Shown here piece after piece: positions 18,104-25,941 of a stretch of 64,000 nucleotides of DNA. Positions within the stretch are counted from its first letter, which is position 1, and each line of letters starts with the position of its first letter. Source of the DNA: Corynebacterium endometrii (GTDB taxonomy: Bacteria > Actinomycetota > Actinomycetes > Mycobacteriales > Mycobacteriaceae); NCBI RefSeq assembly GCF_004795735.1, contig NZ_CP039247.1, positions 1,798,001-1,862,000 of the forward strand, in the 5' to 3' direction. Position numbers and translations under genes: made by a program. The notes below the pieces were generated by a model, which had not been told where the DNA came from, did not search any database, and was given only the letters and a program-made list of their open reading frames with translations.

Positions 18104-18965
18104 ATCCAGTTAAGGTCACTTCTCTTACATCATGATTTTACGATTTAATTACGCTCAAACCGTAAACGGACGTCCGTAGTCAATGTACTCATTACTCTTT
18201 TCCTGGAACGGAGCTAAAAGGTAGCGGCTTTTCCATGGGCAAGGAACTCTCCACAGATAGTAATCATCACCTACATATCCGTCTTCCCGTAGCACCCCTT
18301 CTGTTTCAGGTTGGGGGCGTACAACTCCATTAAATTTTTCGGGGATAAGGGCTCTACGGCCTACTGGATCTGTCCACTGAAAATCATGGTCCCACCCTTC
18401 GTTAAAAGAACACCCATCAAAATAAACTAATACCTCACTAGGCGAACTGAGAGAATGGGAAGCATTCTCTATCGGAATTTCCTCGTACCAGATATCATGG
18501 TCTACTTTTTTCCCTTCAGCAATCCATCTGAGGACCTCTTGCTCATCAAAACTGGCACCTGCAAAAACCTGGATTGCACTACCCTGGATTGCACTACCAT
18601 GCGAGTCTAGAAGGAAGCGTTTGACGTAGGCGAGATAAATATTAGATATATGCACTAACCGAGTCCTATCTTTTGAAGGTTGCCAGGAATCTTACATTTA
18701 GCGCGAGCCGGATTACTATAAGCCCTCGCATAATAAGTTCCCGTTGAGGTAACAATTGTTCCTTCAGTTACCCCAATAAATGAGGTTTCGACGTCTCCAA
18801 CGCAATCTTGTTCCACTTCACGCGAGGTGTACCTATGTGGAAGATTCTCTTTTTTATCGAATTTATAATACGGTTTATTATCTGTGCCGCCCCTTAAATC
18901 AGGTGCTTTTTCCACCATGCATAGTACTTATAGCGCAATGTATTAACGTGGGTCACGCTCAGTAC
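18104..18965 (-). repeat. Duplicated cassette, copy 1 (partner at 35025-35869)
   Basis: About 860 bp nearly identical to 35025-35869, spanning the 3' half of an LGFP-linked protein gene and the complete small gene after it. Differences include one base in an A-run (frameshift in copy 1), a CAA/TAA change at the end of the first gene and a 15-bp tandem duplication in the second gene. Copy 1 keeps only one arm of the terminator hairpin that copy 2 has in full. Confidence 0.85.
18155..18655 (-). CDS. Acidic hypothetical protein, partner gene of the LGFP-linked cassette (copy 1)
   Basis: 166 residues, acidic, no signal peptide. Recognisable segments are MHISNIYLAYVKRF, VFAGASFDEQEVLRWI, DGCSFNEGW and WRVPCPWKSRYLLAPF. 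I do not recognise a family. Its ATG overlaps the stop of the upstream gene, and both genes were duplicated together, which suggests they work as a pair; a cytoplasmic immunity or chaperone role is a fair guess only. Compared with the second copy, residues about 19-28 contain a five-residue tandem repeat (GSAIQGSAIQ) made by a 15-bp DNA duplication. Confidence 0.6.
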   Translation of the reverse strand: MHISNIYLAYVKRFLLDSHGSAIQGSAIQVFAGASFDEQEVLRWIAEGKKVDHDIWYEEIPIENASHSLSSPSEVLVYFDGCSFNEGWDHDFQWTDPVGRRALIPEKFNGVVRPQPETEGVLREDGYVGDDYYLWRVPCPWKSRYLLAPFQEKSNEYIDYGRPFTV

Positions 18966-19091
18966 CTCTTCTGTGCACTTCGTATGTGGCTTGAACCCCA
19001 CGGCTTCAAAATCTGAACTTTTCCGAGGGTGCGGATTATCCAATGACAGCTCACAAGGGCCATAGCGCTTTCCCGCTGCTTGGCGGATTCT
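18655..19091 (-). pseudogene. C-terminal part of an LGFP-linked secreted protein, cut by an IS30 element and frameshifted
   Basis: From the IS30 border the minus strand reads RQAAGKRYGPCELSLDNPHP, FEAVGFKPHTKCTEE and VTHVNTLRYKYYAW; then a run of five A where copy 2 has six shifts the frame, after which KAPDLRGGTDNKPYY, EQDCVGDVETSFIG and TIVTSTGTYYARAYSNPAR follow to a stop. Four cysteines and the C-x-L-x-x-DNPH pattern suggest a disulphide-bonded beta-sandwich secreted domain. The LGFP part of the same gene lies beyond the IS30 element at 20720-21180. Only residues from MVEKAP (18918) on can still be translated alone. Confidence 0.6.
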
Positions 19092-20721
19092 AGTGGTCGT
19101 GGAAACACGGTTCTAGTTTTCGTTGGCACAGCCTAGCAGTTCAGCCATCTTTTCGGCTGGTTTGGCGAATCCTAGGGTTGCGCGTGGTCTGTCGTTGAGT
19201 TGCATGGCTACGAACTCGAGGTCTTCTTTGGTATGGACCGATAGGTCAGTGCCTTTGGGGAAATACTGGCGCAGCAGCCCGTTGGTGTTTTCGTTGCTTC
19301 CTCGCTGCCATGGTGATGCAGGGTCACAGAAGTACACCGGGCAATCTGTGGCAATGGTGAAGGACTTATGACCAGCCATTTCACTTCCCTGATCCCACGT
19401 TAACGAACCACGCAAATGCGTCGGCAACTGCTCGATAGCATCAACGAGCGCGTTGCGTACTTCCACAGCACCGTGGCCGTTGGGCAGGTGAAGCAACATC
19501 ACGTACCTGGTGCTGCGTTCTACAAGGGTGCCGATTGCTGACTTGTTTGCTTTGCCCAAGATGAGGTCGCCTTCCCAATGTCCAGGGACTGCGCGATCGT
19601 CGACCGTTGCAGGCCGCTGAGAAATCATCACCATGGGATCGCTAAACCGTTGACGTGGAATGCGCTGATTGCCAGGCTTGCGCACGGCGCGGCCTTGACG
19701 CAGGCACGCAGCAATTTCTTTCTTCAGCTCCCCTTTAGCTTGGAAGAACAACGACATGTAGATAGTTTCAGGACACACCCTCATAGTGTCATCGTCAGGG
19801 AAGTCCAGACGCAACCGATTCGAAATCTGCACCGGCGAATACCGCTGTTTCAGCAACGACCACACCACCTCATGCAGTGCCGCGTTCGTGTCGAGTTTGC
19901 GTGGCTTTGGCCGAAACCTGCGCAGCACCGATTTCCTGTGAGCTGCATGCGGTAGATACAGCCCAAACTCGTCGCGATTGCGTGCCATTTCCTTGCTTAT
20001 CGTTCCAGCAGAGCGTCCCAATCGTCGGGCAATAGCACGCACACCAAGGCCTTGACGGTGCAAATCGGCGATGAGTTCGCGCTCCTCGACGGACAAATAC
20101 CGTGAACTGATGCGCTTGTCTATTGCGTGCTGTGGGATGACTTCGACGGGTACTGCTAGGCGGCCGTCAACATAGGGCAAGACCTGCATAAGTCTTTTAT
20201 AGAGCGCGACATCGGGTCCGTCGGGGACAAACGGCACGCGTCCTACAGGATTGAGCTTAATAACTGCCTTGTCGATATCGAGGGCGTCGCGCGGATTGAT
20301 CCCGACGGCTTCTGCGGCGTCCTTTCGGCCCATTGCGCTAACCCGCAGCGTCAAATACTCACAGCGACGTGACGTGGCGTTTGCGCGACGACCATGCCGA
20401 TTGCGGTGCCACAGGCCACGCTCAATACCAATGCGGTAGACCACGCTCGGGGTCAGATTGAGCCGGGACGCAATCTGCATTGGCTTCACACCCTGCTTCC
20501 ACAGCTGTTCAATGCGTTGAGCATCTGGCCTGGAAAGAGTCTTCTTACTGCGAATAGACAGCTGAAGTTCGCGGGCTAAACGATAAGCAACATTCAGGCT
20601 AAGGCCCAATTCCGTCGCGGCACTACACACGCTGCGGCCACCGTGGACTAAGACGCACAGCTGCTCCACCACCTCCGGCGAAGGATCCCAACGACTCGAC
20701 ACCACAAACACCACCAATCAA
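19091..20721 (-). mobile_element. IS30-family element
   Basis: About 1.63 kb, with one intact transposase gene. Approximate ends: CTAGTGGTCGTGG on the left and GATTGGTGGTGTTTG (complement strand) on the right, an imperfect inverted pair. It sits inside an LGFP-linked gene whose two halves are on either side in the same orientation. Exact borders are uncertain by several bases. Confidence 0.7.
19113..20717 (-). CDS. IS30-family transposase
   Basis: 534 residues, intact. The N-terminal 190 residues contain two helix-turn-helix units (VCSAATELGLSLNVAYRLAR and PMQIASRLNLTPSVVYRI), longer than in IS30 itself. The central HTH_38 region reads RYLSVEERELIADLHRQGLG and RLGRSAGTISKEMARN. The DDE core shows WEGDLILG (first Asp), LTWDQGSEM (second Asp) and RGSNENTNGLLRQYFPKGTD (Glu), the IS30 signature. 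The start is uncertain because TTG and several GTG codons follow each other within the element end. It may be active. Confidence 0.9.
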   Translation of the reverse strand: MVVFVVSSRWDPSPEVVEQLCVLVHGGRSVCSAATELGLSLNVAYRLARELQLSIRSKKTLSRPDAQRIEQLWKQGVKPMQIASRLNLTPSVVYRIGIERGLWHRNRHGRRANATSRRCEYLTLRVSAMGRKDAAEAVGINPRDALDIDKAVIKLNPVGRVPFVPDGPDVALYKRLMQVLPYVDGRLAVPVEVIPQHAIDKRISSRYLSVEERELIADLHRQGLGVRAIARRLGRSAGTISKEMARNRDEFGLYLPHAAHRKSVLRRFRPKPRKLDTNAALHEVVWSLLKQRYSPVQISNRLRLDFPDDDTMRVCPETIYMSLFFQAKGELKKEIAACLRQGRAVRKPGNQRIPRQRFSDPMVMISQRPATVDDRAVPGHWEGDLILGKANKSAIGTLVERSTRYVMLLHLPNGHGAVEVRNALVDAIEQLPTHLRGSLTWDQGSEMAGHKSFTIATDCPVYFCDPASPWQRGSNENTNGLLRQYFPKGTDLSVHTKEDLEFVAMQLNDRPRATLGFAKPAEKMAELLGCANEN

Positions 20722-21180
20722 GGTCAGGTGTTTCGACGATCCCTAGAATCCGCCCTTGAAGGCTTATCGCATCTTCCAAGGGGAGCTCTTCCAATCCAGC
20801 TTCGACACGGTCAAAAAACTCTGCTGCTAGAGCAGGACTAGGAAACTCCAAATAAGGAGTAACGCCCATTAGAGAACCCCCTGGTAGACCCTCTCGTTTA
20901 ATAGACTTTAGTGTTCCTCCCTCAAAGTTCTGAGAAACAAAATCCTCTTCTTCTTTCGGATCTCCTGTGGGGAATCCGTAAGAGCTTTTCTCATATCCTG
21001 CTGCAGACCAATCAAGAAGCACCGGATCCATAACCGGATGTGCTCCGTGCTGCGGCGTCCAGTAGATCATTCCGTGTTCGAAGACGTTGTAGCGTCCGAC
21101 ACCGTCAGGGGTGGTTAGCTCATCGCTGACTGGTCGAGTCCCTCGGCGATTTCCGCGTCTACGTCCTGGGCAAGAGCTTT
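20720..21180 (-). pseudogene. LGFP-repeat part of the secreted protein interrupted by IS30
   Basis: Reading from about 21180 on the minus strand: RGTRPVSDELTTPDGVGRYN, VFEHGMIYWTPQHGAHPV, LLDWSAAGYEKSSYGFPTGD, SQNFEGGTL. This is the LGFP repeat consensus (PVSDE, TPDGVGRYN, G-I-Y-W-TP-HGAHPV, GFPTGD). A 60-residue linker with PSPALAAEFFDRVEAGLEE follows and ends at GIVETPDLD where IS30 begins. No start codon or signal peptide is present upstream, so the 5' end is also lost. The similar repeat at 11500 shows that two related genes existed here. Confidence 0.7.
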
Positions 21181-21285
21181 AAATGCTTAGACTTGCTCAC
21201 GGCGAGACTTCACCGCGTTGATAAGTTCCCGGCCAGAGGAAAATTGCTGGCGCGGGGCGGGGTTGAACTGATCGTGTCCTGCCAT
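21115..21285 (-). pseudogene. Small ORF with an internal stop codon
   Basis: An ATG at 21285 opens MAGHDQFNPAPRQQFSSGR and continues to ELINAVKSRREQV, a TAA, then FKALAQDVDAEIAEGLDQS to a second TAA at 21115. The 57 codons overlap the LGFP frame. The segment looks protein-like but I recognise no family. It may be a small gene lost with the rest of the islet. Confidence 0.3.
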
Positions 21286-21423
21286 GTCCCTTACCTGCTT
21301 TACCAAGTCTCCAAGACGCATCACCCTATTGTGCTACCTGTACCAACGATAAGCCGTAGGAGCTTTACCTGTATGGAACGGGTTGCGGCTAAAGCGGTGA
21401 GAAAAATGCGGGTCGTGATCTAA

Positions 21424-21567
21424 AAGCTCACCTACTGCGGCGGCGGCAAAGCCGCGGCCTTCGGCGCTTTCCATCTGGCCCGCCTGGGCCGCGATGACGT
21501 GCGTGTCTATGACGGATCAATGACGGAATGGGTCATGGAACCTTCCCGCCCGGTCGAGTCTTCCTAA
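21424..21567 (+). pseudogene. Rhodanese (thiosulfate sulfurtransferase) C-terminal stub
   Basis: The last 47 codons of a two-domain rhodanese: LTYCGGGKAAAFGAFHLARL, then GRDDVRVYDGSMTEWVMEPS and RPVESS before TAA. The active-site loop Cys (YCGGG) and the C-terminal D-G-S-x-x-E-W motif are present. The frame is closed by a TAA immediately upstream, so the 5' nine tenths of the gene are missing. It marks the right edge of the IS-rich islet: the deletion or insertion that brought the islet removed the rest. No matching 5' part is in this window. Confidence 0.75.
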
Positions 21568-21659
21568 GGGCGGGCACGGTACTCCCCGGCACGAATCGGC
21601 AAAGATCGCTACGCTGGGCGGTTCATCTATTTTCGTTGAAGAAACATGAGGTTCCAACC

Positions 21660-22538
21660 ATGCTGAATGATCCACGCACGTCCCACCCGAAGCTCGATCC
21701 TCCGCGCCAGACCCAGCCCGAACCGGGCCTGGATATCAACCTGGAGCCGCAGGCGGACCTGGGCTTTGACACCTATGAAGGCCACGGCCGCCTCAAGGGC
21801 CGCAAGGCCCTGATCACCGGCGGCGATTCCGGCATCGGCGCGGCGGTGGCAATCGCCTACGCCCGTGAGGGCGCTGACGTGGCCATCGCCTACCTGCCCG
21901 AGGAGCAGCCCGACGCTGACCGCATCATCGCCGCCATCGAAGAGGCCGGCCAGAAGGCCTTTGCCTTCCCCGGTGACCTCAAGGACGCCGAGTACTGCGA
22001 GGAGCTCGTGGACAAGGCCTTCGAGGCCCTCGGCGGCCTGGACATCCTGGTCAACAACGCCTCCAAGCAGGTTTGGGCGGATGGCATCGAAAACATCGAT
22101 GACCAGGACTTCCTGGACACCATCCAGGTGAACTTGTTCGGCAATTACAAGGTCACCAAGCACGCGATGAAGTACCTCCAGCCGGGTGCGTCCATCATCT
22201 TTACCTCCTCCGTCCAGGCCTATGACCCGGGTGAGGAGCTCCAGGCCTACGCTTTGACCAAGGCAGGCATGAATAACTTCTCCAAGGGGCTGGCCGCGGA
22301 GCTCACGCCCAAGGGCATCCGCGTCAATTCAGTGGCCCCGGGCCCGTTCTGGACCGCGCTCCAGCCGTCCCATGGCCAGCCCCAGGAAAAGGTGGAGGGC
22401 TTTGGCCAGCATGCCCCGTTGGGCCGTGCCGGCCATCCTGTGGAGCTGGCGGGCGCCTACGTCTTCCTCGCCTCCGATGAGGCCTCTTACGTCTCCGGCG
22501 AGACCCTCGGCGTCACCGGCGGCACCCCCACCCCGTAA
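21660..22538 (+). CDS. SDR-family oxidoreductase (YdaD/YghA-like)
   Basis: 292 residues from the ATG at 21660, chosen because the following LDPPRQTQPEPGLDINLEPQ leader is typical of the YghA/YdaD subgroup. The Rossmann fold shows the NAD(P) motif TGGDSGIGAAVA near residue 55, NNAS near 140, catalytic Ser in IFTSSVQ and the YxxxK pair in AYALTKAG. It is predicted to reduce or oxidise small carbonyl or alcohol compounds in the cytoplasm; B. subtilis YdaD is a general stress protein. It is monocistronic, with a strong terminator after it shared with the convergent ggt gene. Confidence 0.9.
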   Translation: MLNDPRTSHPKLDPPRQTQPEPGLDINLEPQADLGFDTYEGHGRLKGRKALITGGDSGIGAAVAIAYAREGADVAIAYLPEEQPDADRIIAAIEEAGQKAFAFPGDLKDAEYCEELVDKAFEALGGLDILVNNASKQVWADGIENIDDQDFLDTIQVNLFGNYKVTKHAMKYLQPGASIIFTSSVQAYDPGEELQAYALTKAGMNNFSKGLAAELTPKGIRVNSVAPGPFWTALQPSHGQPQEKVEGFGQHAPLGRAGHPVELAGAYVFLASDEASYVSGETLGVTGGTPTP

Positions 22539-22631
22539 GACCCACCGGCTAACCGCGCCCCGCAGCTAGATCCCCGCATCCCCGGGGAAGCCACCGCGGG
22601 AAGCGGCGGAGAAAGCCACGGAGATAATTTG

Positions 22632-22677
22632 AAAAGCCCAGGAAGCGGCGCCTTCAACGCCAGCTTCCTGGGCTTTA
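22632..22677. terminator. Bidirectional terminator between SDR and ggt
   Basis: Perfect 14-bp stem AAAGCCCAGGAAGC / GCTTCCTGGGCTTT with a 16-base loop, placed between two converging genes. Confidence 0.85.
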
Positions 22678-22686
22678 GCTTTGAGC

Positions 22687-24723
22687 CTAATTGCCCAGCA
22701 CAATTCCCTCGCGGCGCGGGTCGGCTCCACCAATGATGCCGTCATCGGTGACGACCAGGGCTGACAACCCCGATGACATTTCCTCCGTAGCCACCGTGTG
22801 CCCCCTTTCCTCCAGCCCGGCGATTGCCTCACCTGCTCCACCACCGGCCACGTCCGGGTGCTCGCCGCCGATGCTAGTCTCCGGTTTGTTCAGCGCCCCG
22901 AAGTTGGGCGCAGAGATGGCCTGCTGTGGATTCATGCCCCAATCCGTCATCTGGACCAGCGTCTTGATGACGTACTGGATGATGAGGGAGCCGCCCGGCG
23001 AACCAAGCACCATGCGCAGTGGCCCGCGTTCGCCGCCAGAATCACCGTGAGCCCCGTCAAAGACCAACAGCGGCGACATGGAGGAGCGTGGGCGCTTAGC
23101 CGGTTCCACGCGGTTGGCTACCGGCGTGCCATCCTCGTTCGTTGGTTCGGCGCTAAAGTCGGTGAGCTGGTTGTTTAACACCATGCCCTTGGCGAAGTGG
23201 AAGGAGCCAAACGCCGCCTCGACGGAAGTCGTGGCGGATACCGCGTTGCCTTCGCCGTCAATGATGGATATGTGCGTGGTGCCGTTTTCCTCTAGCTGGG
23301 GTCCGGCGCTGACCGGTTCGCCCAAGTCCCCCGGCTGGGCCTCGCCCATTGATTGGGCCTCGTCGATTAGTTCCGAACGCTGGGCGATGAATCCATCGGC
23401 CAGCAGAGCGTCTACGCCACCCGGCACGTCGGCGAATGCTGGGTCCGCAACGTAGGCGTCGCGGTCGGCGTAAGCTAAACGCTGCGCCTCGGAAATCAGG
23501 TGGATGGCCTCGGCGGACGGCAGCGCACCGTCAGGGCCCGCGTCCTGCGGCCCTAAGCCCGCCAGGTCATGTCCGTCTAGGATCTTAAGCGCCTCTAATA
23601 CCGCTACTCCACCCGAGGATGAGGGCGGGGCGCCGCATACCTCCAATTCCCGGTACGGCGCGCACAGCACCTCGTGCACCTCCGGGGTGTAGCCGGCCAG
23701 ATCCGCGGTGGTCAGGCGCGATGGCGTGAGATTGTCATTCTCGCGGTTGGCCTCCTCGACAATCGCCGCCGCGATATCGCCGGTGTAGAACGCATCGGGG
23801 CCTTCTGCGCCTATCCGCTCCACCACCTCCGCGTAATCCTCATTGACCAGCGTATGCCCCGCCGGCCAAGCCTTACCATCGGCGTCGAGGAAGTATCGCG
23901 CCGCGTTGGGGCTTGCGGCGAGGCTGTCTTCCTCACTGGCGATGGACGTGGCTAAGCGCGGGGATACTTCAAATCCTTCACGGGCGGTATCCGCCGCCGG
24001 CTGGACAACGTCCTTCCACTCGTTGTGCCCAAAGCGCTCATGCACAACGTCTAGCGCGGCGACAATGCCAGGCACGCCGATGGAGCGGCCTGAGGCCCGC
24101 GCGTCCGGTTTTACCTCGGAGTCATCCTCCGCCGAAACCCGCGTCAAGTAATTCTCATCCGCAGCTAGCGGCGCCACTTCGCGCCCATCAACGGCTATGG
24201 TCTCTCCGGATTCCTTATCGAAATAGAGAATATATCCGCCACCACCCAGGCCGGAGGACTGCGGTTCCACCAAGCCCAGCATGAATTGCGCGGTAACCAG
24301 CGCATCCGCCGCGTTTCCACCGCTAAGCAGCACGTCACACGCGGCGGCGGTGGCCACGGGGTTGGCGGTAGAGACCGCGAAGTTCTGAGTGGTTACCGCC
24401 TGCATGCCGGAGCGGTATCCGGAGCCCACCTCCGGCGCTACTGCGATATCGCGGTCGCTGGGGCCGGCCTCTGTTTGCTCTTCGCCGATGCGCCCCGTGG
24501 GCCCGTCCGCCGGCTGACAGTTGGAGACCTCCACCGGCGCCACTGCGTCCGCGCTCCCCGCCTGCACGCTTTCGGCCGACGCCGCGGAAGTCCCCGCGCC
24601 AGGCGCCGCCCCTCCGTTACCGCCCCCGCTTGAACACGCGGCCGCCCCCAGTGCCGTGGCGCTAAGCAGCGCTATTACGCCGAGATTCTTCCCGGAAAAC
24701 AAAGTGTGATGTTTAGCATTCAT
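22687..24723 (-). CDS. ggt: Gamma-glutamyltransferase, lipoprotein
   Basis: 678 residues. A signal peptide with lipobox (ALGAAAC) anchors it to the outer face of the membrane, followed by a long Gly/Ala/Ser linker. The GGT fold begins with VATAAACDVLLSGGNAADAL. The autoprocessing site is at ENGTTHISIID, with the nucleophilic Thr at about residue 481, and the downstream PRSSMSPLLVFD and LGSPGGSLI segments line the active site. The enzyme cleaves glutathione and other gamma-glutamyl compounds and splits itself into two subunits. Ends near the terminator shared with the SDR gene. Confidence 0.95.
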   Translation of the reverse strand: MNAKHHTLFSGKNLGVIALLSATALGAAACSSGGGNGGAAPGAGTSAASAESVQAGSADAVAPVEVSNCQPADGPTGRIGEEQTEAGPSDRDIAVAPEVGSGYRSGMQAVTTQNFAVSTANPVATAAACDVLLSGGNAADALVTAQFMLGLVEPQSSGLGGGGYILYFDKESGETIAVDGREVAPLAADENYLTRVSAEDDSEVKPDARASGRSIGVPGIVAALDVVHERFGHNEWKDVVQPAADTAREGFEVSPRLATSIASEEDSLAASPNAARYFLDADGKAWPAGHTLVNEDYAEVVERIGAEGPDAFYTGDIAAAIVEEANRENDNLTPSRLTTADLAGYTPEVHEVLCAPYRELEVCGAPPSSSGGVAVLEALKILDGHDLAGLGPQDAGPDGALPSAEAIHLISEAQRLAYADRDAYVADPAFADVPGGVDALLADGFIAQRSELIDEAQSMGEAQPGDLGEPVSAGPQLEENGTTHISIIDGEGNAVSATTSVEAAFGSFHFAKGMVLNNQLTDFSAEPTNEDGTPVANRVEPAKRPRSSMSPLLVFDGAHGDSGGERGPLRMVLGSPGGSLIIQYVIKTLVQMTDWGMNPQQAISAPNFGALNKPETSIGGEHPDVAGGGAGEAIAGLEERGHTVATEEMSSGLSALVVTDDGIIGGADPRREGIVLGN

Positions 24724-25047
24724 GCGACAAAACTGTATCAGACATCACATATCATGACCTCCAATCTTACCCCGAAGCACGCCGAGGTTCCAGCCCAAGA
24801 CAGTTATCCAATTCGGGCCCGTCCGGCGCCGCGTTTTTGGCGCGACTTTAAAGCGGCCAAATATAAAAATCAGCGGAACCCCAACGTATCCAAGCCGCCA
24901 AGGCGCGGCTACATCCAGAACCCTTGAACACTCCCGCATCCCCCGTTGGACTCCACCTCGCAGCCGAGCAACCCCTACAGGATCCCCACGGCCCGGCGAT
25001 ACCCCGATTCGCAATACCGTGCGCAAATAGCGCACCATAACGGCTTA

Positions 25048-25107
25048 GACCCTTCACCCAAGGCCGCAGGCACAGTGCCTGCGCACGTTCGCGTTGGGTG
25101 AAGGGTC
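25048..25107. terminator. Long stem-loop downstream of the tRNA gene
   Basis: A perfect 14-bp stem GACCCTTCACCCAA / TTGGGTGAAGGGTC encloses a second hairpin GCAGGCACAGTGCCTGC. It starts 10 bp after the 3' end of the minus-strand tRNA and probably ends its transcript, though no T-run follows. Confidence 0.5.
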
Positions 25108-25117
25108 GTGAGAATTG

Positions 25118-25191
25118 TGGGGCCAGCGGGGCTCGAACCCGCGACCAATGGATTATGAGTCCACGGCTCTAACCGACTGAGCTATAGCCCC
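25118..25191 (-). tRNA. tRNA with CAT anticodon (Met elongator or Ile2)
   Basis: Cloverleaf on the minus strand: acceptor GGGGCTA paired with TGGCCCC, D arm AGCTCAGTCGGTTAGAGC, anticodon loop CTCATAA with anticodon CAT, T arm GCGGGTTCGAGCCCCGC. CCA is not encoded. CAT can be Met, or Ile with lysidine; the sequence alone does not decide. Confidence 0.9.
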
Positions 25192-25394
25192 TCCAGCTTC
25201 GTAAGCTCCGTTCATTATATAGGTAACGTGTGCGAAATATCCATTCGCCAAGCCGGCTTTCTTTTCGGCGCTAGGGCAAAGAAGTACGCACCAAAAGAAT
25301 GGCGATTTTAGCTACCGGAGCAGGCGATTTGCACGAAAATCTATGCGCATATATAGTTACTAACCGTTGCAGAGAGCACAGCAATCAGCAATAT

Positions 25395-25467
25395 TCCTCC
25401 ATAGCTCAGTTGGCAGAGCATTCGACTGTTAATCGAAGGGTCACTGGTTCGAGCCCAGTTGGAGGAG
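25395..25467 (+). tRNA. tRNA-Asn (GTT)
   Basis: Acceptor TCCTCCA / TGGAGGA, D arm AGCTCAGTTGGCAGAGC, anticodon loop CTGTTAA with anticodon GTT, T arm ACTGGTTCGAGCCCAGT. Discriminator G, CCA not encoded. A decayed accessory segment follows within 150 bp, so this tRNA may have served as an integration site. Confidence 0.95.
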
Positions 25468-25677
25468 CTTTTTCCTTCACCCTGCTACCAGCACTTTTGC
25501 TGGTAGTGGGGTATTTTTCATTTTTGGGTATACGGACGTTCAAGGCGGGTTAAGGCCGTTTATTGCGGCGCATGTCGCGGGATTGTCGTGGGATTTGCGG
25601 GCCGTGAGGTGGGTCATGCGGCGATAGCTTTGACGCAGTGTGATTTTGTGATTGCGTCTGAGCTCGGAATCACGATG

Positions 25678-25941
25678 TCACTCGACATAGCTACCAATGA
25701 AGCCCTGCTCGAGCAGGTTCTCCGTCGCTCTGCCCCGCAGGCCCGCTACCTGCTCGGCAACGACGCCGCCGACAATGCGATCGGTCTGCGTCGAGGCTTC
25801 GGTGTCGTGTCCACCCCAGATGATTCAATGGATGACGACGGCACGGTTAAAGACTTCGACTGGGCCGAACCGCACGCTGCAGACGGCAGCCCAGACGAGA
25901 GAGAAGAACGGCTAAAGCGAGGTGAAGACCCCATTGACTAG
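25678..25941 (+). CDS. Hypothetical protein ahead of rhuM, ending in LKRGEDPID
   Basis: 87 residues from the ATG at 25678 (in frame also from GTG 25588). Reads MSLDIATNEALLEQVLRRSA and GFGVVSTPDDSMDDDG, ending EERLKRGEDPID. I recognise no domain; it is acidic. Its last codons overlap the GTG start of the rhuM gene. The same nine-residue ending and nearly the same DNA occur at the end of rhuM (26922-26953), where they overlap the immA start, suggesting a tandem rearrangement. Confidence 0.5.
   Translation, partial: SLDIATNEALLEQVLRRSAPQARYLLGNDAADNAIGLRRGFGVVSTPDDSMDDDGTVKDFDWAEPHAADGSPDEREERLKRGEDPID

Noticed and set aside
21193..21423. 76-codon plus-strand ORF before the rhodanese stub
   Set aside because: Overlaps the minus-strand small ORF and LGFP remnant; no homologous pattern with rhodanese.
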